A DNA stretch of 64,000 nt from Syngnathus acus (GCF_901709675.1 NC_051097.1:10270039-10334038), one strand, 5' to 3'; shown: positions 14,116-32,519, counted from the stretch's first letter. The notes: generated by a model not told the origin, from the sequence alone. Translations and numbers: made by a program.

Positions 14116-14170
14116 CTGTTAGAGTAGCTTCACTCCACAGGGCGCCGCCATCTTGAACACCTCACAGCCC
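14116..14170 (-). promoter_or_regulatory. tsc1 noncoding first exon and core promoter
   Basis: On the minus strand CTCTAACAG|GTAAAC gives a good splice donor, so exon 1 begins at plus position 14116 and runs upward. About 30-45 bases into it the minus strand reads CAAGATGGCGGC (14144-14155), a perfect YY1-type motif of the kind found within a short 5' leader of housekeeping genes. No TATA box is seen. The exact start site is inferred. Confidence 0.55.
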
Positions 14171-14447
14171 ATCCCACAACAATCGGCTTCCGCTGAAAGG
14201 CTGCACGCAAACTAATCCCACAAGTTAGCGCCCTGAAATCTCCTCCGCTAAAACTGCCTAACTCATTCTCTATGAATCACTATGAATTAAATAGCTGACT
14301 GTGGTAAAAAAATAGTCAAGGTGATTTTAATCCGGGCTCTATAAGAATGTTCACTGTTTTGCTAGCGCGTGATTGTTTGTCCCATCGGCTCGTTTGGCGG
14401 ATGTCTGAAGTTTGTGTGATGCGGTTTCGCGTGACCCACATGTTGAC

Positions 14448-14480
14448 GGCGCACGCGCAGACACTTCATTGATGACGTCG
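14448..14480 (+). promoter_or_regulatory. NRF1-like plus CRE-like block between tsc1 and gfi1b
   Basis: GGCGCACGCGCAG matches the NRF1 palindrome except at its first base, and is followed 15 bases later by TGACGTCG, a CREB/ATF-type site. The block lies about 300 bases upstream of tsc1 exon 1 and is more GC-rich than its surroundings. It may be an upstream tsc1 promoter element. Confidence 0.35.
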
Positions 14481-15326
14481 TTCGGTGAAGAATTTGCCTT
14501 AACAAACTTACATCAAATAAATTAATTTTGTGAATATTTTGAATTTATATGCAGTGGTGGGAAGTAACAAAGCACAAACACGGTACTCTGTGACTTTAGA
14601 CTATGTTTTCAGTCATGCACTGTTGAAGGCACAATACCAACTTTGTCCACAGGATGTCGCACTTGTAGTTGTTTTGAGCCTCAATCTGACATATTGCCGT
14701 TTATCCTTTCACGTTTTCAAAATATATACTATTAAATTTGTAATTGACGAGCTAGTACTCGTGACCATATATTCTTCTTATCATAATAATTATTATTATT
14801 GCTATATTTATGCCACTTTATAATTCAAACCATGGCTTAGGAATTGCGCTCTTGTGAGGAAATCGGTCACCATTGATTATGATATTGTATTCTCCAGTAA
14901 ATAGAATTAAAAGTCGATATATTCTCTCAGACTGGTTTGGTGTGTGTATCTTTGGAGGTGCTATAGGTCTCATGTGACCCTGTTGCCATTTAAACCGCAC
15001 GGAGATTTGAGTATTACACTGTCCAACACAAAAATATATTTTTAAAAAGACAGTTTTCGAAGAAAACACAACTTCTGTCTGTAGCTACTTGTGACTGTAT
15101 TTCAGAGTTGAAATAAGCAATTTCCAAAAAACAAAAATGCCTGAAACGCATCTGCAAGCAATGACTCATCCGCCTCTATTAAAGTTTGATAAATTTGTAT
15201 AACTTTTGCAGTTTTCTTTCCATATTGCACCCCCCGCCCTGCAGCTGTGTATTTAATGTAACTGTACAGGTAGGAGAAGCCCCGTGTATCTTGTACGCAA
15301 ATTGCCTTTTGCAGGTTGGCTCTACC

Positions 15327-15519
15327 ATTGGTTGAAACCACAGTCAGATTCTCCGGCGGAATTATCTGATTGGAAATCAGGGAGGGGAGAAAAAGAAAGA
15401 GCAACAAGTGCGATGCTTTTACGCTGGTTTGCTTTTGGGACTTGAAGGAAAGGATTTTAATTTGGGTGAGACACACTAAGAGCTGAACGAAGTCAACAAT
15501 TTAATTGGATCTTGTTAAG
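15327..15519 (+). promoter_or_regulatory. gfi1b promoter and noncoding first exon
   Basis: A 5' UTR exon ends at 15519 (TTAAG|GTGAG) and splices to 15794, seven bases before the gfi1b ATG. Upstream are two inverted CCAAT boxes (ATTGG at 15327-15331 and 15369-15373). The second directly abuts a GATA site (TTATCT, 15362-15367) and is followed by AAATCAG (15374-15380), which holds the AATC core bound by Gfi proteins. Cooperation of GATA-1 with NF-Y and autorepression are reported for mammalian GFI1B, so the arrangement fits. Confidence 0.6.
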
Positions 15520-15800
15520 GTGAGTTTCTACTTTAACTGATGGGTTTACTTTTTTTCACTTTTACCTTAAATATCATATAAAATTTGACAATATTGTATG
15601 ATCTATTACTACTGTACTATTATGCTTCCCTTTACGGAGATTTGGGTGTCCCAATTAAAATCTTAATGTATTTTTCCCTTTTGACAAAACACAAGCTTTG
15701 TTTAACGTAAATTGAAATTCATATTTACTGAAGACTTTTTTTTTTTTTTTTTTTTTTTAAAGAGCTGACGTACGTGTTATTTGTGCTTTACAGAGTCGAG

Positions 15801-17690
<1,890 letters not shown>

Positions 17691-20600
17691 CACGTGCGGG
17701 ATTGTCCAGGGGCGGCGCTAAGATTTGAACTTTACAAGTGCTCAGCCCCCCTAATAAGAATGTGTGTTGTCGTTGACAGTATGTAGGTAACACATATATT
17801 TGTGTTGAAGTATTTGAAAATAATTCAAAATAAAAAATATGGGTAGGTTTCATTCTAGTACACCTGTTTAGGGCTGGACCCTTTAGTCGATGAAACCTGA
17901 GGTAGACTTGTCCCTTTACAATGTTAGCGTTTAACGCGAATTTGGGGACTTTAAACCAGGTAAAAGCGGGTCTAAATTGTGGCGCAATGGGATTTTTTGA
18001 TCAAGGGGCATAATGGGAACTCGCAAAGACAAAATGTTTTACTTTGCAAGAAAATACTCTTGTATTTTGTCCCACAAAGACCGTAACACTTGAGGCCCTC
18101 ATAGACGAACCGGATAACCTCGATGGAGCTAACACGTAAGAGATTTTCTGCTTAGCGACCTATGAGTTCTAATTTAAACTGCGTATGGATGTAACGTGAG
18201 AATTGTAAATGGTCTTTGTGAGGTACTCCACTCTGTGTGTGTGAAAATAAAGAATGAGCTGAAGCTGTGGTTGCTCTATCCTGTTCCCTCCAGGGCAAAA
18301 TACATGTCAACTGTTAGCCTAGTAAAATGATGTGATAAACTCTGTCAACATGAATTTTCCAGCTCGTTCTGGTTTGTGTTTTCAGCTCACTGCAAGAGGT
18401 CACACACACGCACTCTTCCAGTAAAATGTAAAATAGTTATTAAATTGTTCTCATTGAATATGTGTAATGTAATCCAGTCCGTCTTATTTGTGAGAAGAGC
18501 GTAATATTAGGAATAGTAAGAAACGCAACCACTAGAATTAAAAAAAAAAAAAAATCAGCCCTGTAATTTTTTGTCAAATGAGATTTTTTTTTTTCATGAA
18601 CTGCCTCCTATCTTACTAAAAACTAAAATCAAATGAGCCCAAAGAAATCAAAACAGGTTCGATTCAGTCCTCTTAATTTGACAACTAGAACTGTAATCAC
18701 AGCTGGAAATCAGAATTTCACAAACTATCAAGTGAGGCGTTATCAAACTTTAGCCACACACACATAGGTCCACTCTTGCCACCTGGTCTTCAGAGTGCAT
18801 CGAGTTGACTGGGATACAGGGATTAACTAATAGGCTGTAAAAAAAAAAAAAAAAGGGGATTGATGACTTAGTCAACCGTCACCACACCCAGTCAGCACAT
18901 TGGATTTACTTTAACAAACAGTCTGGAAGGAAAACTCACCACCTTCCTCAAACACCAAACCAGTTAGCGCTTTAAGATGCTTCGGGCAAATCTGATCATC
19001 AGCGAGCTTTGTTTAATCTAAGAAACAGGATGAAGCATCGCTGGGAGATATACGTGACGCCGACTTGTACTTTCATATTTATGGATGCATCAAATTCAAG
19101 CACTCCAGCATTGCTGCTGTCTCATGATCATAAAAAACGTTTGCGCAGCTCACTGAATTTGATTTCAAATGCCGCTTTAAGGCCCAGACGGGAAATAAAA
19201 GATGGCAGTGTAACGTCAATATTTTAAATCAGTGTCTGCGTGGGCAAGAGAAGCAGATGTGGAGGCTTACGGTCGGGCAAACAAATCTGAGGTCTTTATG
19301 CAAAACTTGTGGATATCGTAAAGGAAACAAGGCCCCCTGTGTCTGCATGTGTAACAGTTACACGGCTGCCGGGGACATCCTGCTCGCAGTGAGACCTTAG
19401 CTAATCAAAATACAACACATGCAACTAACAGAAAAGAGGAGGATTGTGGGTGGGGCGTGCAAACAGGACACAGGTTGTGAATAGGGGGGGGGGGGGGGGG
19501 GGGCACACATAGCCTCAGGAAAAACGGGAGAAAAAGACTGCACCAGAAAGCGTCATGTGTAAAAATGCTGAATAAGCAGAAAAAAAAAAAAGTAGAAAAG
19601 GTAGAAGTACATTTGCATGTTGCTCCGGGTGTTGTAAAAGTTGCAAATGTTTAGGACTTGATTTGCTTCCTAACTGTGCAGCTCAAAGGTTCACTTGCGA
19701 CACTGCAGAAAATTAAAAAAAAATTCTTTAGTACATTTAAAGCTGCTTTGTGAATTTAAAAAAAAAAAGTGGGACTATTGTAAAGACACAAAAATAAGAT
19801 TTTTTTTATTATGCCAAATATAACACCTGAATCCAATTTGAACATTGTCCCTCCAATCTCCTTGGATAAACACAAGACACCCACATCAGTCCCGGAGACG
19901 GAGCATAGATGCAAATTTGTCTTGCAAATGTTCCCCATGCAAATAAGCGGCGCCTGGTTTGTGCAACCATGTGCCCGAGGGCTGGCAAATTTGCGGAACT
20001 CAGAGCGGGAAATCAGACAGGAATAATTATCTTCCCATAGCTTCTAAAAAAAAAAATATTCAATGTTAAACTTTTGGGGAGGAATTTGTTTGCATTCCTC
20101 TGACAAATTGAAACTGTCAGCAGATTTCCTCCACATGACGGAAGTTGCCGTGTGATCACGTCTGCTGTAACGTGCAGATGTGATACTATTTGATTGCCGC
20201 TGTCACTGTGTTGTGGCTCAGCACGTCCGCAGATAAGTGCGGCAATGACATGACATGGCTCAAGGACACTCTGGCAGTGAGTGATGGCAGGGGAAGATCA
20301 GTTTCCTGTTTAGTCACCACATGATCATCGCTGTTGAAATATATACATACATCCAAATTTGTTAGCGGGACCCAAACATACCAAATATGGGCGGAGTGAC
20401 CACATTTTACCTTCCCAACTGTCAACCAGCCAGCTGCAGGTTAAAGCTAAAACAAGCCATAGGGGAGTGTGCCACTTGAGAAGCAAGCATGAGCATCCAA
20501 AAAAAAAAAAAAAACATGAAATCTGAGTGCAACAGGCTCTTCCAGTGAAAGCCAGGCAGCAAAGGGTGTCTGATAATGCTATCATGGCCTCCGCACACTT

Positions 20601-21547
20601 CAACGGTCAGAGCAGGCCTGCTAAGAGGCAGGGAGGAGCGGACAAGGCTTTGCGAGAGATAGCACCCAAAGACGTAGGAGTGTCAAACATTTAAACTCAA
20701 ACAAGTCGATCATCACGTCAACATGTCACCACAGCACGCAACTGATTGTCAGTCAGTGTTTGGGACCCTCTGGACCAATCCTCGCCCATCTGCCAATTCG
20801 AGCAATGTCACTTTAGCAGATTTTACAAAATGCATTAAGTGTCATTACAGTTTTTGTTTGTATCCATTAGAAAGAAAAAGTGACATGCTTTCCAAGGCAA
20901 CTAAGGGTATTTATTTTCTTCCTGCAAAGCCCACATTTATTTATCCCGTCTGCATTTGTAATGTGAATGGAAACTTGATGAGGAAATAAAGATGTCATTT
21001 CTTAACTGTTTAATACTATACATTGAAAATAAGCATAAATTATTCCGTTTAACTCAACTATTGCAGCGTCATACAATTTCCTTTTTTGAATTTACATTGC
21101 CATCGTGCGGCCATATGACGCAATGACGCCTCTTTCTGTTCGATACACAGTTGATTAAAAAATATATAAAATACAGTCAAATGTAATCAACTGCGTGTTT
21201 ATAGATATAAATTGGATAAGTTTTATACACAAAAATAGGTTATATTTGTATTGGTGATTCAGCCTTTTATATCTCGTGGAAATAAAAAAAAAAACGACAT
21301 ATATAGATACAAAAGAGTATTATATCAAATCAACGAATTAATGATGCCAAACATTAAAATAAAAAAAAATGTTCATTTGGTTAATCAAAACGTAAACATG
21401 GGGCCTGGAACTATAGTTGACGATTAGTGTTTCTAGCCGGAATTATTTTGCTGCTTCCCGACATGCAGTCGAGGTTGCCTAGAGATTAGTACATATCCGC
21501 ACATCCGGCTGTATTTAGATCGTATTAAATATGGTGAATTGTTAACA
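17691..21547. other. gfi1b 3' UTR and intergenic region
   Basis: No coding exon is seen. The interval has homopolymer runs, including 20 consecutive G at 19484-19503 and several A14-type tracts. ETS, GATA and AATC-type motifs occur around 20.0-20.24 kb. The gtf3c5 promoter should lie in the last 150 bases. Confidence 0.55.
20008..20237. promoter_or_regulatory. Candidate haematopoietic enhancer downstream of gfi1b
   Basis: AAATCAG (20010), ACAGGAA (ETS core, 20017) and TTATCT (GATA, 20027-20032) fall within 25 bases. A strong AGATAAG lies at 20231-20237. Mammalian Gfi1b is known to have downstream enhancers bound by GATA and ETS factors. This is a motif-based guess with no conservation data. 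Confidence 0.25.
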
Positions 21548-24500
21548 ATGGCGGATTCTAGAGATATAAATTCGGGGTTCACGCTGAAAGAACTTTCCTT
21601 TTCCGATTCGAATAATGAGGACATAGTGCCTGGCAGCTCGTCAACGTTGGAGTTGCGCGATAACAAGCTGGTATGCGTGGAGTATCCAGGCTTAGTTTCC
21701 AACGTGGACAAGATGCTAGAGACGCTTGGTGGTGCAAGAAATATTTCTGAAGTAAGTCAAGTAGAATTAAGAAAAGAGCAAAACATCAGATCGGGCATGT
21801 GGAGAGGTTTGTGATGCAAGCAGAACGATGCGCCACCATTTTTCATGATCTGAACTAGAGCATCTAAAACCAATTAATTTGAACTATATGATCACTCCAC
21901 ATAAGGCATTTCAAGTTTTTGTTTTTTTCCTAGACCTTCAGTCAACCGAATCTGCGACTAGAGCTGCGCTACCGACCCCAGGACCCTTTCTGTCATTCTC
22001 TGTGCGGTAACCGCTTCTCATCCAGCAATCTTCTCCTCCGTGTGCGAAGGAGAGTCCGAAAAAGAGATTCCAAAGTTGCTGAGATCAACATGGAGATACT
22101 TGGAGTCATCGGGACAACGTACAAATTTCAAGGTGATTCAACTCAGTCTAAATCACAATTTGTATGTTTCTATTTTGCTTTTAAGAAGTGACCGTTTGTC
22201 TCTTGCAGGGATGGCGGATTATCAGTGCCTTGCTGTGCATTCCCAAAATGGAGAACACACATCTTTGTACAACAAAATCATCCTTAAGAAAACCGAGAAA
22301 GAAGAGTTTTTTAAGCAGCCCATGCCGCTCTTCCTTCCCCCGACCATCTTCTCACGTCTCGACACACCAGTTGATTATTTCTACCGAGCTGATGTTTTTA
22401 ACAAGCAGTAAGTCCCTCGTGTGGTCAACCTTTTGTTTATTAGAGCGATTCCAACTTAAAAAAAAAAAAAATCTTGATTGTACTTTTCCTCGGTTGTTGG
22501 AACAGGAAAGCTGATAATTTCCAGAGCAAGACAAATTTCATTGGATTGAACAGACCCCGTCGGCCCCATAACGCCATTTTCCTCACTTTCGCCGATCCCG
22601 AGGTTCCCACCGAAACTCAGGAGACGGCTCGGGTGAAATGGAAAACCATGGCCACGACTGAGTATGATCTCCAATGTGAGGAAAAACTAGTGGCGGTATG
22701 TTTGTCTGATCACTTTTCATATTTAGTCTCAATTCACTTCCGACATTCTAATAATCAATCATGATCATTTCGACTGCTACCAGTTCCAATCTCATCGATT
22801 GGACTTCTTACCTCCCATGTCCAGACTTGAATCAGAAAGACTGCTGCCAAATTAACTTCTTGCCGGGATCATGAAGTGTAGTTTGTCTAGTGGAGAAGAG
22901 GAAAAGGAGTTAGTTAGGGAGAAATCAAGCTACAAAAGGTTTCAATCAGTAGAAACTAAATGTTGGATAATATTCTTGTCTATTACAGTAAATGCGTACT
23001 TGTTTGATGATCAAGAAGGATTTTAAAGGTTTTATCTCAATCTAATATTTGGAAAAGATTTTTAAAAAATGAATAAAAGTGGCTAATCGTTGGACAAAAT
23101 GGAACTCAAGTACAGAAAATGAATTTTCTGTTTGGGTGTGTGGGATCTCGCACTGCGCCACCATCAGTGACCTTGCTTTAGCGATATTATATCATGGCAA
23201 GCAGACATTTTTTTTTTTCCATAATTCTGCTGGGCTGTTGTCTTATCTCAAAGCCTAAATTTTGTTGTTAGATGTTTGAGAGCCGGCCCATCTGGTCCCG
23301 AAATGCCGTCAAGGCCAACCTTAACATCCACCCGGAAAAACTCAAAAGACTCCTGCCGGTCGTGGCGTATTACATGGTGAGTTGACACCGTGTGCCTGAT
23401 AAAGAATAAACATCATTTCGTACATTTTTTTTTTTTTTTTTTTTCTACCCCCACTCACCCCAAGACGGGTGAAAGACAAACAACAATTATGTAATTATTT
23501 TTTTTATTCTGCATTCTTGCGGATGCGGTCTAAAAACTCAAATCAAAGCATTTTCCTATCTTCTGTTATTTATCTGTTAAATAAAAAATAAATAAATAAA
23601 ATAAAAACTATCATCGCATTTCTTATCAAGGTGACCGGACCATGGAGAACCCTGTGGGTGAGATTTGGCTACGACCCTCGAAAGACAGTCGAGTCCAAGA
23701 TTTACCAGATGCTCAACTACAGGATGCGCTGTAGCACCAAAAACGGTAATTAAAAAGATGATCAATGGCGGAATGTTGTTATTGGTGTCATACAAAGGTT
23801 AAAACTTTTGAATTGTTTTTTGTGTTATGTTCAAATATTGAATATAATGTTGTTGTTTTTTTAAAGTACAGTATTATACTGCCTCCTGCTGGCCAAGGTT
23901 GGCACATTAATTTATTTTTTTAATTATGCAGTGCTATTTTCTTTATTAAATCAACAAGGGACAAGAAATTTACAAAAAATGACTTTTGGGTTTCTGTCTG
24001 TCTTGCATTTTTAGTTTATGTCGTATCTGAGCTACTGGTGAAGCCCAAGAGGAGTTCCCTGAACTACACGCTACCGATAGCATTCAACAAGACCGGTCAG
24101 TGGATGCACTTATTCCAGTCTCAATTTACCATTATGCACGAATCATTATGGTAATGTTGCTTTTTTTTTTTTTTTATGCCCAGGTCCAACTCCGGCCAGT
24201 GTGTCAGAACTTCGAAATCAGGAGGCTTCAGGCACTAGTAAAGATCCAGTGCCAATCTCTTATCAATTAGAGGTCAGTTGACATCATCACTATGGGTTGC
24301 AATTGAAATTGATTTAACTTTATTTTGACAATTTTTAGCTTCTAACCAATAAATTTTACATGTATATCATTGATACTAATTTGTGCATTGTTTGATGTCT
24401 CCAGGACTCTGCCTATATTTTCAGAGAGGGCATGCTACCGCCTAACCGGCAGATGTTTTACCAGCTGTGTGACTTGCATGTGCCAAGGTACACTGCATTT

Positions 24501-24937
24501 TTTTTTTTTTTTTTTTTTTTTTTTAGTTCATAGTGGACTCCTGATTTTTGCCGTATGTGTCCAGCATCCAGGAAATCATCACGCAGAATAACAACCCACA
24601 AGTGTGCGATGAGCGTGACGGCTGGTGTCCCGTGGGAACAACAGACAAGCTGCGGGACATCATCTCGTCTCTGGTCAAGAAGGTTGTCCGAGAGCACAAA
24701 TCGCGTAAGGAAATGAAACTAGTGTGCTTTTTTTGCCCCGTTATTAAAAATATATTTTCTCCAGCAGCATTGGAAAAGCACACCTTGCAACCGAAACAGA
24801 CGGCACAGAGTTCAAAAGTCGACAGCGAGGATGATGATGATGATTATGAACACGAGGAAGGCGAAGGGGATGAAGTGTATCAGCCATCAGAGGGAAGTGA
24901 AAATGAGATGGAGACTGAAATATTGGATTATATGTGA
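21548..24937 (+). CDS. General transcription factor IIIC subunit 5 (TFIIIC63)
   Basis: GTF3C5 is a subunit of TFIIIC, which binds the internal A box of tRNA-type genes for RNA polymerase III. The start is the ATG at 21548 (MADSRDINSGFTL); a second in-frame ATG nine bases upstream is less likely. Order along the protein: LVCVEYPGLVSNVDKMLETL; LELRYRPQDPFCHSLCGNRF; INMEILGVIGTTYKFQGMAD; FSRLDTPVDYFYRAD; RRPHNAIFLTFADPEVP; RPIWSRNAVKANLNIHPEKL; VTGPWRTLWVRFGYDPRK; SAYIFREGMLPPNRQMFYQL; ERDGWCPVGTTDKLRDI. It ends in a run of acidic residues and SENEMETEILDYM, close to the human C terminus. There are about ten introns, some with long T runs. It follows gfi1b and precedes cel as in human. No break is seen. 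Confidence 0.97.
23878..23892 (-). promoter_or_regulatory. CTCF-like motif in a gtf3c5 intron
   Basis: The minus strand reads CCAGCAGGAGGCAGT, a near-consensus CTCF core with A at one K position. Confidence 0.3.
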
Positions 24938-24986
24938 CAAAAGACAATATTATGACAATTATCTCTGTTTATTTTGCTTCTACACA

Positions 24987-24992
24987 AATAAA
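24987..24992 (+). terminator. gtf3c5 polyadenylation signal
   Basis: AATAAA lies 50 bases after the TGA stop, which implies a very short 3' UTR. Confidence 0.65.
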
Positions 24993-25592
24993 AAAATGAA
25001 ACTTGTAGTTTGTATCACTTTGTGTCCCTCTTTCTGATCATTTATGAATGCTTGATTCACATTAAAAAAAAGTCTAGTCCCAAGTCTCAAATAAATAAAT
25101 TATCAAATTGTTTATACCGATCTATAAATAAAAGAAAAAAATTACACTCTACTGAATAAAAATGACTAAACTTGCTATTTTGTTATGCAGCCTTTTGAAG
25201 CAAACAATATACACAAAAATAAAGTCATCATTAAAATTTGCTTCTGACCAGTGTTTTTTTTTTTTTAATCAAATTAAGTCACACTTATACAATTAATTGC
25301 CGTTTTCTTGTCCTAAACCTTATTTTTTGGTTTCAGGCTAAAATAAATTTAATCTGCCCCCCCCAAAAAATATGTCGGTGTGAAGATATGCTGTTCATTT
25401 CTGATAAAACTATGAGTGTGATGATTAACTTTGCAGTGTGACTTGGAGTTAAAAACACAGCTGTGTCAACTTCCCTCGCCACACATCATTACAAATTCAG
25501 AGAAAATAACTCACATTTTCATAGGTGGCTCCGGGGGTGTGTCCGCTTTATAAAAGTCCAGCGACCAAGTCATCGAAGAACTCATTCTGGTC
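24993..25592. other. Intergenic, gtf3c5 to cel
   Basis: About 600 bases of AT-rich sequence with no exon. The cel promoter and short 5' UTR must lie in the final part; CTTTATAAAAG at about 25545-25555 is a good TATA box some 45 bases before the ATG. Confidence 0.6.
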
Positions 25593-28578
<2,986 letters not shown>

Positions 28579-28653
28579 AGACCAACACATTTAATAATAT
28601 TCATATAATATTCGTTTCAATTGAAATTGTATATAGAACACATCACTGTGAAC

Positions 28654-28659
28654 AATAAA
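28654..28659 (+). terminator. cel polyadenylation signal
   Basis: AATAAA lies 75 bases after the stop codon. Confidence 0.65.
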
Positions 28660-28820
28660 CGTTTTTACAATCTTTCGCTTTGTAAGGAGCTTTGTTTGAA
28701 CCTAAAATGTCAATCCAAACAAAATCAGGTAAAGCTCATTGCTGCTGAGAACAATTAAGACGAAAATATGGATTCTGATATCTAGAAAACATTTGAGAAA
28801 CAAGTGATTATTTCTAATAA

Positions 28821-29534
<714 letters not shown>

Positions 29535-29561
29535 ACTGATCCGGTTTCGCCACGACCCAAA

Positions 29562-29577
29562 GGCTCTTTTAAGAGCC
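29562..29577 (+). terminator. Histone 3' stem-loop of the first H2B
   Basis: GGCTCT-TTTA-AGAGCC is a perfect six-pair stem with a four-base loop, the SLBP-binding signal for non-polyadenylated histone mRNA 3' ends. Confidence 0.95.
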
Positions 29578-30851
29578 ACACACTATTTCGCAAGAGTTGG
29601 TTCATTTCTGTCATACTGTTTATCAGGTTGTTTGTATTGGTGTATGTTTTGTTTTTTTTATTATCTGAAACCAAGTAAATGAGGCCAACATCACCCACAA
29701 CGATTTTATACAATAAAGATGGATAATGGGTTGACTCATCATCGAATTGCCAATTCGCATTTTTTATAACCTTAGTGTTATAGATATTTGTATTTTCATT
29801 AAAATTGTTAAAATCCACGGCGTAATTGCTATGTTTATAGTAAGTATAAAATCTCGTTCTCCACAATTAGTCAATGTCTGTAATATCAGGTTTTGTTCAG
29901 ATAGTACGATAAAAAAATGGCAATAAAAAGCGTCCCTTAAATGAACGTCCCTGCATTTTCTTTTTACGTCAAATAAATCAATAAATAAATGATCACAACA
30001 AAAATCAAGCAGTTAAGCAACAAATTGTTTTACAAGTGCAATGTGTGCTCAGGAAATCGAATGCAAAAACATGACTCGCATCTGACATTTGTCTCGAAAG
30101 AAAATGCCAAAAATACAAATTAAGTGAACAAACAATGCCCAAAACCTTTCAAATCACAAAAAGTAGCCACCTTGTGCAGACTTTTGGTTTTTGTCCGCAT
30201 GTTGTGTGTGTGTGTGCTGGTACCTGGTAGGTGGGCAGCTCCGAGTCTGCTATTTTTGTTTGCTTGCTGCAAATTAGTGACAAGATAACTCAAACATTTT
30301 ATGTATCAAAGGGGCAATTAGGGAACCCTGGTGCTGTCTGTTTTCTGTCCCCCGGTTGCAACCCACCGGCAGATCCGGATGGGTTCTGAACGTGCTGCTC
30401 ATTTGAATCAGGTGTGTTGGTGTTTGGAGTGACGTCAAACAGGAAGTCAACAGTCCATTTTCATCCCAAAAAAAATAATCTACGGTGCTTTTTTTCTAAA
30501 TATAACAGATATATGCATACACACAAATAAACAAATATGCAAGCTAAGTGGTCGGTCTTAATGCTCTTTATTATTTGCAACAATTAATATGGCAGAGTAC
30601 ATTATTTCATTACATTGTAGAAACTAAGAGCAAATTAGTTGAAGCGACATCTCTTTTATTCCACATTATTTAAATAATGTAGTCATCAAATCAACATTAC
30701 TGTGTGAATTTTGATTTTATTAAGAAACAAAACACACGCAATAAGCAGTCGATTTGTTTTTTTCCCAACACGTCAGGAGCGTAATAATGACATCTTGTGT
30801 ATTCTTTATGACGTTACCTTTAGAAAGGGAGGGGGGATTCTGGTTCTGCTG
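29578..30851. other. Intergenic within the histone cluster
   Basis: 1.27 kb of AT-rich DNA separates the first H2B from H2A. No histone reading frame or stem-loop is seen in it, so no H3 or H1 gene is present here. Confidence 0.6.
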
Positions 30852-31362
<511 letters not shown>

Positions 31363-31392
31363 AGATTGAGAGCTCAACCACCAAGTCCCAAC

Positions 31393-31408
31393 GGCTCTTT
31401 TAAGAGCC
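31393..31408 (+). terminator. Histone 3' stem-loop of H2A
   Basis: GGCTCT-TTTA-AGAGCC, identical to the first H2B stem-loop. Confidence 0.95.
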
Positions 31409-31735
31409 AATCATTTCCTTCATAAAGAGTACATTTTAATGACTTAAATAACCATTTGTTACTTTGAACTTCATCAAGAACGTCTTGAAATTATACTATT
31501 GTTTACAAATGTCCTGCCAAACCCCTTTCCAACAAACTTGACCGTAACGCAGACTAATCGCTCCGAAATACGAACTAGTTAAACATAATTCCGATTATCA
31601 CGTGGACGTCCACGATTAATAATGGAAGCGGTGTTTAAATAAAGACTTTATTGTATGTTACTGTGGCTACAGACTAAATTGTTTGGGCAATGCATGGGGG
31701 AAGTGCTACTGGATGACGCCTCGAATTGGGTTAGC

Positions 31736-31769
31736 TGTCCTCTCTCAGGTCCGCATCTTTGCTTATAAA
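31736..31769 (+). promoter_or_regulatory. H4 promoter: GGTCCG element and TATA
   Basis: TGTCCTCTCTCAGGTCCGCA (31736-31755) holds the H4 subtype-specific core GGTCCG, and TATAAA follows at 31764-31769. The H4 ATG is 53 bases after the TATA box. Confidence 0.85.
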
Positions 31770-31791
31770 CGCACCGACGACTAGTCAGTAA

Positions 31792-32133
<342 letters not shown>

Positions 32134-32161
32134 ACGTTGCGCTGAAATCAACTAACCCAAA

Positions 32162-32177
32162 GGCCCTTTTCAGGGCC
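32162..32177 (+). terminator. Histone 3' stem-loop of H4
   Basis: GGCCCT-TTTC-AGGGCC: one U-A pair of the usual stem is replaced by C-G with a compensating change, so the six-pair stem is kept. Confidence 0.95.
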
Positions 32178-32339
32178 ACACACTTTGTCCTTAAGGTTAA
32201 CATTCCTACAATTCATACAAAAATATGTCTGTCATGTGAGAACTCATGCTAGTATTGCAACAGTTCACTCACCGCATGAATGAATATATTTGACCTACTT
32301 GCACAAGATGACGTGTGCATGAAGGAAAGGGGGGCAAAA

Positions 32340-32359
32340 TGTCCTCTCTCAGGTCCGCA
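32340..32359 (+). promoter_or_regulatory. Orphan H4-type promoter element
   Basis: Twenty bases here are identical to 31736-31755 in front of H4. No TATA box and no H4 reading frame follow on this strand; about 160 bases on lies the 3' stem-loop of a histone gene on the other strand. Confidence 0.6.
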
Positions 32360-32519
32360 GATTGTAATAGTGTCTAATAAAATTTAGTTTAATTTCAAAT
32401 GGAATGCATCGGATTTCAATTGCATATCTTTGCAAAGTATAATAAACTAACAATTTGTATATTTGGTATTCTGTGAGCATGCGAATTGACGGAAGTCACT
32501 CTTTAAAAATGATTTGGAT

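Noticed and set aside
14647-14662. CCACAGGATGTCGCAC as a CTCF site
   Set aside because: It breaks the essential GGGGGC/GGTGGC core.
18655-18670. GGTTCGATTC resembling a tRNA B box
   Set aside because: No A box at the right distance upstream and no cloverleaf arms; not a tRNA gene.
19009-19227. 72-residue open frame between gfi1b and gtf3c5
   Set aside because: Random composition, no homology recognised, and no splice or promoter signals.
21467-21486. GTTGCCTAGAGAT near the gtf3c5 start, RFX X-box-like
   Set aside because: Only one half-site matches; the second half (RGYAAC) is missing.
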